Source: Terriglobia bacterium
GTDB taxonomy: Bacteria; Acidobacteriota; Terriglobia; Acidiferrales; UBA7541
Reading direction: 5' to 3'
NCBI GenBank assembly: GCA_020073605.1
Contig: JAIQEW010000002.1
Coordinates: 1 to 64,000 of the forward strand
DNA length: 64,000 nt
Below the pieces are notes generated by a model. That model saw nothing but the letters and a program-made list of their open reading frames with translations, did not search any database and was not told the origin of the DNA. This document shows, piece after piece, positions 7,862 through 16,830 of this stretch. The first letter of the stretch is position 1. Each line of letters begins with the position of its first letter. Both the position numbers and the translations under genes were made by a program.

Positions 7862-8639
7862 GGGTCTCGTACAGGTCGATATCGATCTCATCGATCCGAG
7901 CCCCTATCAGCCGCGCACACGCTTCCGCGAAGAAGCTCTCGAGGAGCTTGCGCGTTCGATCCGCGCAAGCGGCATCGTTCAGCCGCTGATCGTTCGCCGG
8001 GTCGGGCAGCGCTACCAATTGATCGCCGGCGAGCGCCGGTGGCGAGCGGCGCAGCGTGCCGCGTTCAGCCGCGTTCCGGCAGTGTTGCGCGACGTTCGCG
8101 ACGAAATGGCTCTGGAGATGACGCTCGTTGAAAACCTCCAGCGCGAAGACCTCAATCCGATTGAACAGGCGCATGCCTTCCAGCGCCTGACCGACGAGTT
8201 CCATCTCACTCAGGAACAGGCGGCCGAGCGCACAGGCAAAGATCGCGCGACGATCGCCAATGCGGTTCGCCTGCTGAGGCTCGAGGAGCCGATTCAGGAT
8301 CTGATCGAGGAAGGACGCGTCTCCGCCGGCCATGGCCGCGCCCTGCTCGCCATTGCCGACGCCAAGGCGCGGCTCGATCTCGCCCGCAGAATCGCACGCG
8401 GCGGGATGACCGTCCGCCAAGTCGAGCGCCTGGCCGCACGAGCCTTGAACCCGAAGGCCGATCCGGCTGCCCCAACCGTCGATCCGAATACAAAGTGGGC
8501 TCTCGAAGAGCTTCAGCGGAAATTCGGAACCAAAATCCACATACATCCGCTACGTCCGGGCAGGCCGGGGCAGTTGGCGTTTGAGTACTACGATGCGGCG
8601 GATTTGACCCGCCTCTACGACCAACTGATGAGAGAATAG
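7728..8639 (+). CDS. parB: Chromosome partitioning protein ParB (Spo0J)
   Basis: ParB is a CTP-dependent clamp that loads at parS. The start has an excellent AAGGAGG about 10 nt upstream, and the protein opens MPRNALGKGLSALI. A Pro/Gln/Ala/Val-rich linker (about residues 17-45) coincides with the parA overlap. Then come the CTPase motifs PYQPRTRF and IAGERRWRAA, ENLQREDLNPIEQA, and a helix-turn-helix TQEQAAERTGKDRATIANA. The C-terminal dimerisation region ends LTRLYDQLM. At 303 residues it is of normal length. Confidence 0.96.
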   Translation: MPRNALGKGLSALIREPEPQPQQPPQVVVSAGAAAAVAPALAPTEGLVQVDIDLIDPSPYQPRTRFREEALEELARSIRASGIVQPLIVRRVGQRYQLIAGERRWRAAQRAAFSRVPAVLRDVRDEMALEMTLVENLQREDLNPIEQAHAFQRLTDEFHLTQEQAAERTGKDRATIANAVRLLRLEEPIQDLIEEGRVSAGHGRALLAIADAKARLDLARRIARGGMTVRQVERLAARALNPKADPAAPTVDPNTKWALEELQRKFGTKIHIHPLRPGRPGQLAFEYYDAADLTRLYDQLMRE

Positions 8640-8662
8640 GGCCGCTCACAGAGGAGAATCGC

Positions 8663-9076
8663 ATGGCGTGGGGGTGGTTTGACCGCAAGCGGCACGAACC
8701 CGCCGAATGGACCGGCTTCCTCGAACAGGGCGTCAAGGTCGAGGGAAAGCTGGAATCCACCGGCACGTTCCGCATCGATTCGGCGATGAAGGGCACCCTT
8801 GTGTCCGACGACACCTTGGTCCTGGGCGAGCACGCCGTGATTGAAGGGCAAATCCTCGGAAACCGCGTGGTCATCGCCGGCCGCTTCGACGGAAAGATTC
8901 AGGCGAAGGGCCGAGTGGAAATCCAACCGAATGCCATCGTCACGGGCGAAGTCCACACGCCATGCCTCGTGATCGAGCCGGGCGCCGTCTTCGACGGGCA
9001 TTGCCACATGATGGCTCCCGCAGAAGCCGCCAAGCCCGTCATGATCTCCATCCGCTCCGCTTCCGGCCAGCGCTGA
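8663..9076 (+). CDS. Bactofilin-family cytoskeletal protein
   Basis: A 137-residue DUF583/bactofilin protein. The core from about residue 22 has the repeating short beta-strand pattern of the bactofilin beta-helix: GVKVEGKLESTGTFRIDS, GTLVSDDTLVLGEHAVIEG, GRFDGKIQAKGRVEIQ, IVTGEVHTPCLVIEPGAVFDG. Bactofilins form nucleotide-free filaments and, in some bacteria, position ParAB or shape the cell wall. It starts 23 nt after parB with an AGGAG site, so co-transcription with parAB is likely. The partner role in segregation is inference. Confidence 0.9.
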   Translation: MAWGWFDRKRHEPAEWTGFLEQGVKVEGKLESTGTFRIDSAMKGTLVSDDTLVLGEHAVIEGQILGNRVVIAGRFDGKIQAKGRVEIQPNAIVTGEVHTPCLVIEPGAVFDGHCHMMAPAEAAKPVMISIRSASGQR

Positions 9077-9106
9077 ACGTTCACACCTGAAAGAAGAAAT
9101 CGTTCC

Positions 9107-9154
9107 AACTGAAGCGATTGTTTTCCTTCGAACTGGAGTGATTGAATTCCTTCG
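9107..9154. repeat. Two tandem copies of a 24-bp unit
   Basis: The unit AACTGRAGYGATTGWWTTCCTTCG occurs twice head to tail (9107-9130 and 9131-9154) after the bactofilin stop. A decayed third copy seems to follow. There are too few copies for a CRISPR or an ori iteron array. Confidence 0.6.
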
Positions 9155-9177
9155 ATGTGAAGGCAATTTTGGCCACT

Positions 9178-9216
9178 AAAAGGGCTCTCAAGAGGCCTTT
9201 TTGTGCGTTTTTTCGT
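9178..9216. terminator. Likely bidirectional terminator between bactofilin gene and tyrS
   Basis: AAAAGGGCTCT and AGAGGCCTTTTT form an imperfect stem with flanking A- and T-tracts, followed by a second T-run at about 9209-9213. It separates the convergent bactofilin and tyrS genes. Confidence 0.6.
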
Positions 9217-9217
9217 G

Positions 9218-10525
9218 CTATTCGACCACGATACGCAAAAACTTCTTCTTCCCCGCGCGGAGAAGGAATTCGGCAGGCTTCGAGAGGTCGATTTCGCGTT
9301 TCACGTCATCCATTCGCTGACCATTGACCTCGACCCCACCTTGCTTTATGAGGCGCTCTGCGGCTGACTTGGACTCGAGGCCTGCCACACGGACAAGCAA
9401 ACTAGACAACTTGAACTTGCCGCCCGGCTCCGTCCGCCATTCGTGAAGCTCACTTATGCCCTCTCCTACATCGGTGACAAGGGCCACATCACCCGGTGCC
9501 AACCGAATGCGCCACTCGTTAGGATGTTCCGGAGCCTGCCGCCCGCTGAACACGCGGTCGAACTCCTCTCCGGCTTTCCTGGCGGCGTCTTCTCCATGAA
9601 ATCCGGCCACGATGTTGTGGGCCAGCTCCATCTTCGCTTTCTTGGGATGCAGCACCCCGGTGCGAACCTCCTCGCGCAGGCGCACGATCACGGGCCACGC
9701 AAAATCCGTGAGCAGCTCGTAGTAGGACCACATCAGCTCATCGGAAATCGACATCACCTTGCCGAACATTTCGCCGGGCGCTTCCGTGATGCCGATGTAG
9801 TTGCCGAGGCTCTTCGACATCTTGCGTTCGCCATCGAGGCCCACGAGGATCGGCATGGTGAGCGCGACCTGCGAAGACTGCCCGTATTCGCGCTGGATAT
9901 CGCGGTGCACCAGAAGATTGAATTTCTGCTCCGTTGCGCCGATTTCCACGTCCGATTGCAGCTCCACCGCGTCGTAAGCCGTCAGCAGGGGATACAGCAG
10001 CTCGTGGACCGAGATCGGCTGGTTCTTTTCGAGGCGCGAACGAAAATCCTCGCGTTCGAGCATCCGCGCGAGGCGATAGTGGCCGCAAAGCCGGACCACG
10101 TCGTAGCTGGCCATTTTCCCGAGCCATTCGCTGTTGTAGCGGACCTCCGTTTTGTCGCGATCGAGAATCTTGTACACCTGCGCCAGATACGTCTTGGCGT
10201 TCGCGTCCACTTGCTCGCGCGTCAGCGGAGGACGCGTTTCGGATTGTCCCGTGGGGTCGCCGATCATCGCGGAGAAATCGCCGATCAGAAAAATCGCGGT
10301 GTGGCCCATATCCTGAAAATGCTTCAGCTTGCGCAGCACCACGGTGTGGCCGAGATGAATATCGGGCGCCGTGGGATCGACGCCGAGATACACGCGCAGC
10401 GGCTTTCCCGTGGCGATCGAGCGCTCGATCTTCGCCCTCAGCTCGATTTCAGGAATGATTTCCGCCGCGCCCTTCTTCAGGTGCGACAGCTGTTCGTCAA
10501 CCGGCTTGAATTTCGCAGAGGCCAA
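9218..10525 (-). CDS. tyrS: Tyrosyl-tRNA synthetase
   Basis: TyrRS charges tRNA-Tyr. Class I signatures are visible: the HIGH-type motif DIHLGHT (HLGH at residues 57-60) and KMSKSLGNYIG near residue 245. A C-terminal S4 RNA-binding domain (KLSSLLVRVAGLESKSAAERLI...GGVEVNG) follows. The start is placed at a TTG at 10525, which has GGAGAAAG about 6 nt upstream. A longer in-frame reading to 10588 adds 21 residues unlike the family. The resulting 435 residues fit the long (TyrZ-like) bacterial form. Confidence 0.95.
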   Translation of the reverse strand: MASAKFKPVDEQLSHLKKGAAEIIPEIELRAKIERSIATGKPLRVYLGVDPTAPDIHLGHTVVLRKLKHFQDMGHTAIFLIGDFSAMIGDPTGQSETRPPLTREQVDANAKTYLAQVYKILDRDKTEVRYNSEWLGKMASYDVVRLCGHYRLARMLEREDFRSRLEKNQPISVHELLYPLLTAYDAVELQSDVEIGATEQKFNLLVHRDIQREYGQSSQVALTMPILVGLDGERKMSKSLGNYIGITEAPGEMFGKVMSISDELMWSYYELLTDFAWPVIVRLREEVRTGVLHPKKAKMELAHNIVAGFHGEDAARKAGEEFDRVFSGRQAPEHPNEWRIRLAPGDVALVTDVGEGISELHEWRTEPGGKFKLSSLLVRVAGLESKSAAERLIKQGGVEVNGQRMDDVKREIDLSKPAEFLLRAGKKKFLRIVVE

Positions 10526-10735
10526 CTGGTCTTTCTCCGGCGCAATTCGGAAACGAGCCAGTCTAAATGCTCCCAGTGCCGGAGTCAAAGAATCGCAGGG
10601 ATAGGAGATAGGCTAGAGCGCAACTGCCCTTTTCAACCGTCCTGAGTCGTCCGGTCAGACCCGGCCAAGTCCATCGTGCGGTGGAACTGCCTTTGACATT
10701 GCATGTAGAATACGCGTACGGTTTCGATTTAGAAC

Positions 10736-12576
10736 ATGAAGAAAAGTGTAATCACGATCTTCGTTATCGCTCTGATTATCATCACAGCTATTGCCACCCT
10801 TTTCCATCATCGAACTCGGCGGAAGCCGCTCTCGCCTAAAAGCCCGCAGGTGCTGGCAATCGAAAACACTGGATTGGTTGAATTTTCTCCCGGGTTAGTT
10901 GAGGTAGAAATCACTTCGCCGGCAGATCGAGCCAAATACGAAAAAATGTCGCCAATCTTTAGCGTGATTGGCGATGGAAAAGACCCTCTCAAGAATAGGC
11001 AAGCTGTTGGCCAACTCGACCGTTTCATCGAGGAATATCCCGAATCCTCCGACGCTTACTTTATGAGGGCAACGCTCGCATTTTCGTCATCCGGTCCCGA
11101 TTATGCAAAAATCTTGAAAGATATAAGCAAAACGGAACAGCTAAATTCGTCGACCGCCTCAAAGAGTCCCACCGTTACGACCGCGAATATCTACGTTTTG
11201 CGGGCTAAAGTTCATTTGCTTACCAATGACGATCAACAAGCCATGGCAGACTTAGAATCCGCGATAAAGAGCGACCCAGGTAAAAGCATTTTCAATAACG
11301 GTGGTGTGAAGCCTGAAGAGGAAACGACAGATCGTGCAGCGATGCAAAAGAGGGATTGTGACTATCTGGTTTCGAAATATTCCAATGACTTCAGGGCTTA
11401 TATGGCGAGAGGTCTGTTCTATGACAGTTTCACGTCATATTCCGAAAGCTATTTCTCACCCGCGTTTTCGGATCTCAATCGGGCACTGGCATCAATCCCG
11501 ATTCCGCGCTCGTGGAATATCTCTTAGGTTCTCTATATCAACAGACTACTTTTGAAACAAAGGCTGGCTGGAGGGACATTTCTCAGTCGGGCGGTTACAA
11601 AGACCAGCAAAATAGAAATGCTTTGCGGCACTTTCAGCGTGCCACAGCAATCGACCCGAAGTTCACTGAAGGGTGGGCGCAGCAAGCGGAGGTTTTGTAC
11701 AGTTTGAAGCAATTTAGCAGCGCCATTCCGTATTATGACAAAGTCATTGAGCTCGATCCAACACGCTGGGGAGCGTATAACGACCGTGGACTGGCGAAAT
11801 CATACGCAAATGATTATTACGGGGCGATTAGCGATTTCACGGAGGCGTTGAACGTGAAAAAGCAGAACCACATTCCAAATGCCGCCCTCGATCCCACCTA
11901 CGAGAGCCGAGGCGACGCTTACTTGAAAGCTCGGAATTATGAGGCTGCCGCAGCGGATTACGGGCGAGCCATCGGGTTAAAGTTTTCCTCGACCGTTTTC
12001 TTGATGAGCATGGCCCAAATTAGAAGTGTATATCCTGAGCTCCGGGCGATATCGGATGCTGATTTACTTGAGGGATTGAGACAAGAATATTACCCGAACA
12101 TGAGCTCCTCAGATTTCGTTGGTCAGTATCAGAAAAATGCAGGACCCTACAATGAGTTTGTGCTGGCGGGCCTATATGAAAATCGAGGCGATGCTTATTT
12201 AGGATCAAACAATTTCCGAAGAGCGGCGAACGAGTATGATCGCGCTCGTCACATGGACGGCAGCTTTATTCTCGACCGGTGGAAATCCATCTCTAAGAGC
12301 TCCGGGAAAGAACTCTTCATAGACACCCAGACGATAGACTTTGCGGGCGAGAATGTAGTATCGCTTTGGGTTAAGATTACAAAGCTCGGCTCTGTGGCCT
12401 ACACTGAGGAAAACTACCAGATTAATTGTGCTTCCAGAAAAATGAAACTCATGGGCTTTGTAAATTACGACTCGATTGGTAATCCGGGGGCTTCAAGAGG
12501 CTCAGACAAGGATTGGGAGCCGATCGTGCCTGAGAGTGTGGGCGAACACCTCGCCAATGGCGGATGTCAGCGTTAG
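10736..12576 (+). pseudogene. Secreted/anchored TPR protein with adhesin-E-like tail, split by a frameshift
   Basis: Two overlapping reading frames (10736-11527 and 11512-12576) together make one protein. The first starts MKKSVITIFVIALIII, an N-terminal membrane anchor, and carries TPR-like helices ending in FSDLNRALAS. The second continues the phase with NPDSALVEYLLGSLYQ and has clear TPRs (RHFQRATAIDPKFTEGWAQQ, YYDKVIELDPTRWGAYNDRG). The end of the protein, with VSLWVKI, NCASRKMKLMG and WEPIVPESVGEHL, resembles surface-adhesin-E-like domains. A one-base deletion near 11490 would explain the break. Base composition is clearly more AT-rich than its neighbours, suggesting transfer. Function unknown. 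Confidence 0.75.
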
Positions 12577-12815
12577 CTGTCCCACAGATCTCGCATGATA
12601 CCTAGGGCTGGCCAAGTCCGGACACGTTGACCGCGTAATGCCTCGGGGAGTATAGCGACGCGGTCTTTGCCCCAGCGGATTCATGAACGATTCAGTTGCA
12701 TGCAAAGCCCCTTGGCACGACTGTTGAGATCAAGGGGGACACAGCCGAGATCGTTCTGAAGTCCCGAAACTGACACGCTAACCGGACAGGTGGGGTTTGG
12801 CGCGCCGCAGAGCTC

Positions 12816-13424
12816 TTATCGCGCGACTAGCACGCGGCGGCCCTCGATTCGGCAGCGCCCTTCGAGCACAAGCTTCACCGCTTCAGAGTAAATGCGATGC
12901 TCTTCGCGCAGGATGCGCTCGGCGAGCGTTTCAGGCGTGTCGCGATCCTCGATCGGCACCACCGCCTGTAAAATGATCGGCCCCGCGTCGAGATTTTCGT
13001 CCACAAAATGCACCGTGCATCCCGAAAACTTCGCGCCGTGTTCGAGCGCCTGGCGCTGCGGCTCGAGTCCCGGAAACGCGGGCAGCAGCGACGGATGAAT
13101 ATTGAGAATGCGATTGGGAAATGTTTTCACGAAGTACGGCGAAAGCAGCCGCATGTATCCGGCAAGGCAGACGAGATCGACGCTCTTTTCCCGCAACGCC
13201 GCCACCACCAGCTTGTCGTACACTTCGCGCTCGAGCCCTTTCGACGGAATCACCCGCGCTTCGATTCCGCGCGCGCGAGCCTTCTCGATTCCCGGCGCAT
13301 TTTCGCGATTGCTCACCACGAGCGCGATTTCGGCGTTGGGAATGCGCCCCGCCGCAACACTCTCCGCCAGCGCCTCGAAATTCGACCCGCGCCCCGAAAG
13401 CAGCACACCAATTCGCTTCTTCAT
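12816..13424 (-). CDS. purN: Phosphoribosylglycinamide formyltransferase (folate-dependent)
   Basis: PurN transfers a formyl group from 10-formyl-THF to GAR, the third purine step. The 202-residue protein starts MKKRIGVLLSGRGSNFEAL. It shows VCLAGYMRLLSPYFV, the catalytic NIHPSLLPAFPG (Asn and His), and VHFVDENLDAGPIILQ with the catalytic Asp. The 239 nt before it (12577-12815), after the TPR gene, show nothing recognisable. It is separated from the other pur genes by unrelated loci but lies on the same strand. Confidence 0.96.
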   Translation of the reverse strand: MKKRIGVLLSGRGSNFEALAESVAAGRIPNAEIALVVSNRENAPGIEKARARGIEARVIPSKGLEREVYDKLVVAALREKSVDLVCLAGYMRLLSPYFVKTFPNRILNIHPSLLPAFPGLEPQRQALEHGAKFSGCTVHFVDENLDAGPIILQAVVPIEDRDTPETLAERILREEHRIYSEAVKLVLEGRCRIEGRRVLVAR

Positions 13425-13562
13425 GAGAGAGTGAAATTAGCACAGTTCGCCAAAGCGGCAAAACACGGCGACCGGAGCAAACTCCGGCGCCTGGAGCTGC
13501 GCTATCCGGCAAGTCTGGTGAGGGTGGGGCCGAGTCGAATGCCCAGCCCCTCCCAGGATTGG

Positions 13563-14441
13563 CTACTTGATGTGTACTTTGTCCAAGGCCGCCTTGATTC
13601 CCTGAGAGACCGACTCTGGGCTTCCCACCGCCCAAAAGTGCATGAAAAAGACGCGCGGCTGCTCGGTGAGCATGTGGCTGTGTAGCGCGGTGATTTGAAT
13701 GTTGTGCGCCAGCAGGGCGGAAATCACCGGATTCACTTCATCCGCGATGAGCACGAAATCCCCGGTCGTTGCGACTTGGCCGGGTCCGGCTTCCTGGAAG
13801 TTGATGGCCTCGGCTGCACCTTGCGCCGCAGTGAGCGCCATTCCATCCTCCATAACAGGTTCCGCGCGCGGAATTCCGAACGACAGCACGCCGCCTCCCC
13901 AGCGACCCGTCGCACCCAGCGTCGTATTGATCGTCTGGACCCACGCCGGAGGTTCAGCCGCCGGGGCCGGAGATGCTGCTGGCGCGGCGAGCGGCGTCTT
14001 CGATTCAGCCAAGGCCGCGCGAAGGGACTTAGCAAGCTCCACGGGATTGCCGTGCCCCATATAGTGGATGTACATGACGTGCGGCGTTTCGTTCGCTAGA
14101 TGGTTGTGCACGGCCGAAATCTCAATCCCGGCGGCGCGCAGCTTGATCATGACGGGGCCGAGTTCGCTTGGCAGGAGAACAAGGTCGCCCATCATCATCG
14201 CGTGAGCATCGCTTCCGGCAAATGCGGCCCAGGAGCCGAGCGCCAGCCCCGGCTTGATATCGACGCCGCCGGCTACAACATGGAGATCCGTGCGCGGAAA
14301 GCCCACGCGGTAAACATCGCCTGTCTTTTGGCCCGTGCGGCCGAGCGCTTCGTCGATCTTTGCCGTATCCAGACCTTGCGCCGCGAGAACAATCGGACAA
14401 ACCAACAGGATCGTACAAAGAACTGAGATTCGTGCTTTCAT
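13563..14441 (-). CDS. Secreted DUF1259 (LppY/LpqO-like) protein, two repeats
   Basis: A 292-residue protein with an N-terminal signal peptide (MKARISVLCTILLVCPIVLAA). It carries two copies of the DUF1259 pattern: GRTGQKTGDVYRVGFPR...DLVLLPSELGPV...AVHNHLANETPHVMYIHYMGHG, and LGATGRWGGGVLSFGIPR...DFVLIADEVNPV...ALHSHMLTEQPRVFFMHFWAVG. Function is undefined; the conserved His clusters (HNH, HSH) suggest metal binding. It follows chrB on the same strand by 48 nt. DUF1259 proteins are often found beside chromate-resistance genes, which supports a shared role. Confidence 0.85.
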   Translation of the reverse strand: MKARISVLCTILLVCPIVLAAQGLDTAKIDEALGRTGQKTGDVYRVGFPRTDLHVVAGGVDIKPGLALGSWAAFAGSDAHAMMMGDLVLLPSELGPVMIKLRAAGIEISAVHNHLANETPHVMYIHYMGHGNPVELAKSLRAALAESKTPLAAPAASPAPAAEPPAWVQTINTTLGATGRWGGGVLSFGIPRAEPVMEDGMALTAAQGAAEAINFQEAGPGQVATTGDFVLIADEVNPVISALLAHNIQITALHSHMLTEQPRVFFMHFWAVGSPESVSQGIKAALDKVHIK

Positions 14442-14489
14442 GATGCCTCCCTCGTCATAAGATTTTCATTTCTTGCGATAACACTCAGC

Positions 14490-15428
14490 TCAGCCAAGCG
14501 ACTGGTAAAGCCCTTCCGCCAGCTGCATCCCCCGATCCAGCAGTTCCTGATCGCTGAGCCGTAGCCGCGCCCAGCCTTTCATTACTTCATCGATGCCGAA
14601 ACCCTCGTTCCGGCCAAACTTCTGATCGAATAGATCAGCGTCGTGGACGATCTGGGCCATCACTCCGACCTTCGCGTCTCGAATGCGAAACGCCTTGACC
14701 AGCGTCTCGAAAGTGCAGTCATCCCCGCGATGCCCAAAGCCGCCCTCGTACATGTCGAACGGAACGGCATTAACCGGTTTCTTGTCCTCGCTAGAAAAGG
14801 TGAAACGCGCCTTCGGATCGATGAACTTTTGAATGAGCCACGCGGATATAACCCTGTCGACACCGGGTCGCGGCCGCGTGACCCATACTCTGCGCCGGTA
14901 GGTCGCACGAGAGATTCCTCCGATTCCCAGAGGAGCGGCCTCGATTCGCGAGTCCTGCATGGCATTCAAGGCGCGCTCCACCTGCTTGCTCAAAGGGCTG
15001 CCGAAAAAGTCGATCGAGACAATTTCGTTGAACCGCTGCCGCAATCGAGTGATTCGTGCCGCCGACCTTCTCAGCGTCTGCCCGGCTGGCCTGCGTATTT
15101 CCTTAAGCAGGTCGCGATAGTCGCGCGCTCGTGCGTCGGAAAACCTCCTCACCAATCGCTCGCTCGGGTAGTTGTCAATCGACTGCACCCCAACCACCGA
15201 CGCGTCGCCTCGCTGACTCCGAATCGTTGCCGCGAGCCATTGGAATCGCTCGAGGTTCGAGGGATCGTTGGGTAGGAGGTACCCGGAATTTCCCAGCGGC
15301 AGCGCCCCGTAGCGCTGCAGTTTCCGCCAAATAGCCACCCGCAGGCTCGCACCCCTTCTGGGCAGGCTAAACACGAGCAAAAGCCATGCAGGCTCATGTT
15401 TTTCGTGTTGCTCTCTTGACACAGTCAT
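14490..15428 (-). CDS. chrB: Chromate-resistance regulator-like protein ChrB
   Basis: A 312-residue ChrB homologue. The N-terminal part (LLLVFSLPRRGASLRVAIWRKL...GALPLGNSGYLLP) is the winged-helix-like ChrB N domain. The C-terminal part has WVTRPRPGVDRVISAWLIQKFIDP and PFDMYEGGFGHRGDDCTFETL, followed by VHDADLFDQKFGR. In studied bacteria ChrB is a chromate-responsive regulator of chrA. No chrA transporter lies in this window. It is transcribed divergently from the octaheme cytochrome across a 50-bp gap and probably heads a chrB-DUF1259 operon. Confidence 0.9.
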   Translation of the reverse strand: MTVSREQHEKHEPAWLLLVFSLPRRGASLRVAIWRKLQRYGALPLGNSGYLLPNDPSNLERFQWLAATIRSQRGDASVVGVQSIDNYPSERLVRRFSDARARDYRDLLKEIRRPAGQTLRRSAARITRLRQRFNEIVSIDFFGSPLSKQVERALNAMQDSRIEAAPLGIGGISRATYRRRVWVTRPRPGVDRVISAWLIQKFIDPKARFTFSSEDKKPVNAVPFDMYEGGFGHRGDDCTFETLVKAFRIRDAKVGVMAQIVHDADLFDQKFGRNEGFGIDEVMKGWARLRLSDQELLDRGMQLAEGLYQSLG

Positions 15429-15478
15429 TACACTCTATGATATACATATAACTTACTTTTGCATAGGGGAGAGCCGCC
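15429..15478. promoter_or_regulatory. AT-rich divergent promoter region, chrB / octaheme cytochrome
   Basis: A 50-bp AT-rich gap between the ATG of chrB and the GTG of the cytochrome contains TATGATATACATATAACTT. It must hold at least the chrB promoter. A ChrB operator here would allow co-regulation of both directions; that is inference. An AGGGGAGAG ribosome site for the cytochrome lies at 15465-15473. Confidence 0.45.
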
Positions 15479-16753
15479 GTGAACATTTCACTGTTTCGAT
15501 CTGCGATCCCTTCATCCACAATGATTCGCGTGCGAGTCCACACTTGGCTCCGTTTGTCGTTTGCCTTCTTGGTTCTTGTCCCTTTTTCAGCTCACGGTCA
15601 GGCGCCCGCCCCAGCGAAGCGCACCTTCGTCGGCTCGGCTCGCTGCGCTGCCTGCCATCCGGATATCTACGCCAGCTGGCAAAAGACTCGCATGGCGAAC
15701 GTCGTTCGCGATCCGAAGTTGCATCCCGAGGCTGTGCTCTCCGATTTCTCAAGTCCCGATCCCGCTAGAACGTTCGATTTGAGCCAAGTCGCCTTCGTCT
15801 ACGGCAGCCGGTGGAAGCAGCGCTACTTTGCCAAGCAGGGGGACGATTACTACGCTCTGCCGGCGCAATGGGACATCAAGCATCAGAAGTGGCTGCCATT
15901 CCACGTCGAGAAAAACGCCGATTGGTGGGTGGCGTATTACGGCGAGAACAACACGGAGCGCCCCACCGGGCCGCTTTGCGACGGCTGCCATTCGGTGAAC
16001 TACGATCTCGCGACGAAGAAGCCGACCGAGTGGAACGTCGGCTGTGAGAAGTGCCACGGCCCCGGCAGCGAACACGTCGCGGCTCCGCGACCAGATGACA
16101 TCGTCAACCCGGCGAAGCTTGAGTTCGTGCGCGCGAACGACGTCTGCATCCAGTGCCACAGCCAGGGGCGCCCGCCGAACAATCCCATCGCCGGACACTA
16201 CGTCGACTGGCCCGTCGGCTTCCTGCCGGGGGAGCGCCTCGCGGACTTCTGGCAACTGGAGGAGCGCAAGTTCGGCCAGAAGGACTTCTACTATTTCCAG
16301 GACGGCACGTCGCACAAGAATCGCATGCAAGGAAACGATTTCAGCCAATCGGTGATGTACCATCGCGGCGTCCGCTGCTTCGATTGCCACGACGTCCACA
16401 GCGACCGGTTCGAGTCGGACCTGATCGCGCCGCCCCGCAGCAACGATGTCTGCCTGCACTGCCACGGACCGGATACGATCCCCGGGCCGCACATGCCGAT
16501 TGCGCAGCACACGCACCACGACGCAAAAAGCGCCGGCAGCCAGTGCATCGCCTGCCACATGCCGCAAATCGAAGTGACCCTCGGCGATCAATTCGTGGCC
16601 GCGCACACTTTCAAGTTCATCTCGCCGCAGCTCACAAAGCAATTTGGAATCCCGAATCCGTGCAACTCCTGCCATGCGGACAAGACGCCGGATTGGGCGC
16701 TGCAACAGCTCTCCTCATGGCAGACCGTCTCGCCCTGGCGCGTCCTCCAGTAA
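15479..16753 (+). CDS. Exported octaheme c-type cytochrome
   Basis: A 424-residue protein with an N-terminal export signal (WLRLSFAFLVLVPFSAHGQ) and eight CxxCH haem sites: CAACH, CDGCH, CEKCH, CIQCH, CFDCH, CLHCH, CIACH and CNSCH. The pattern resembles cytochrome c554/multihaem families that move electrons or reduce N, S or metal oxyanions in the periplasm. The exact reaction cannot be read from sequence. The GTG start has a good ribosome site; an ATG 14 codons in is an alternative. Divergence from chrB suggests, but does not prove, a link to chromate or redox stress. Confidence 0.88.
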   Translation: MNISLFRSAIPSSTMIRVRVHTWLRLSFAFLVLVPFSAHGQAPAPAKRTFVGSARCAACHPDIYASWQKTRMANVVRDPKLHPEAVLSDFSSPDPARTFDLSQVAFVYGSRWKQRYFAKQGDDYYALPAQWDIKHQKWLPFHVEKNADWWVAYYGENNTERPTGPLCDGCHSVNYDLATKKPTEWNVGCEKCHGPGSEHVAAPRPDDIVNPAKLEFVRANDVCIQCHSQGRPPNNPIAGHYVDWPVGFLPGERLADFWQLEERKFGQKDFYYFQDGTSHKNRMQGNDFSQSVMYHRGVRCFDCHDVHSDRFESDLIAPPRSNDVCLHCHGPDTIPGPHMPIAQHTHHDAKSAGSQCIACHMPQIEVTLGDQFVAAHTFKFISPQLTKQFGIPNPCNSCHADKTPDWALQQLSSWQTVSPWRVLQ

Positions 16754-16830
16754 GCAGACCAGGTGCTTGACACGGCGGCGCTGGCGAGGCATCTTCCTCC
16801 CGCACGATTCGACTATGAGGAGGATCTTCC

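Noticed and set aside
9107..9216. Possible CRISPR or iteron array
   Set aside because: Only two tandem 24-bp units with no spacer between them, and no cas or rep gene nearby.
12577..12815. Possible small RNA or gene between the TPR gene and purN
   Set aside because: No stable hairpin with a T-run, no credible start with ribosome site and no recognisable motif was seen.
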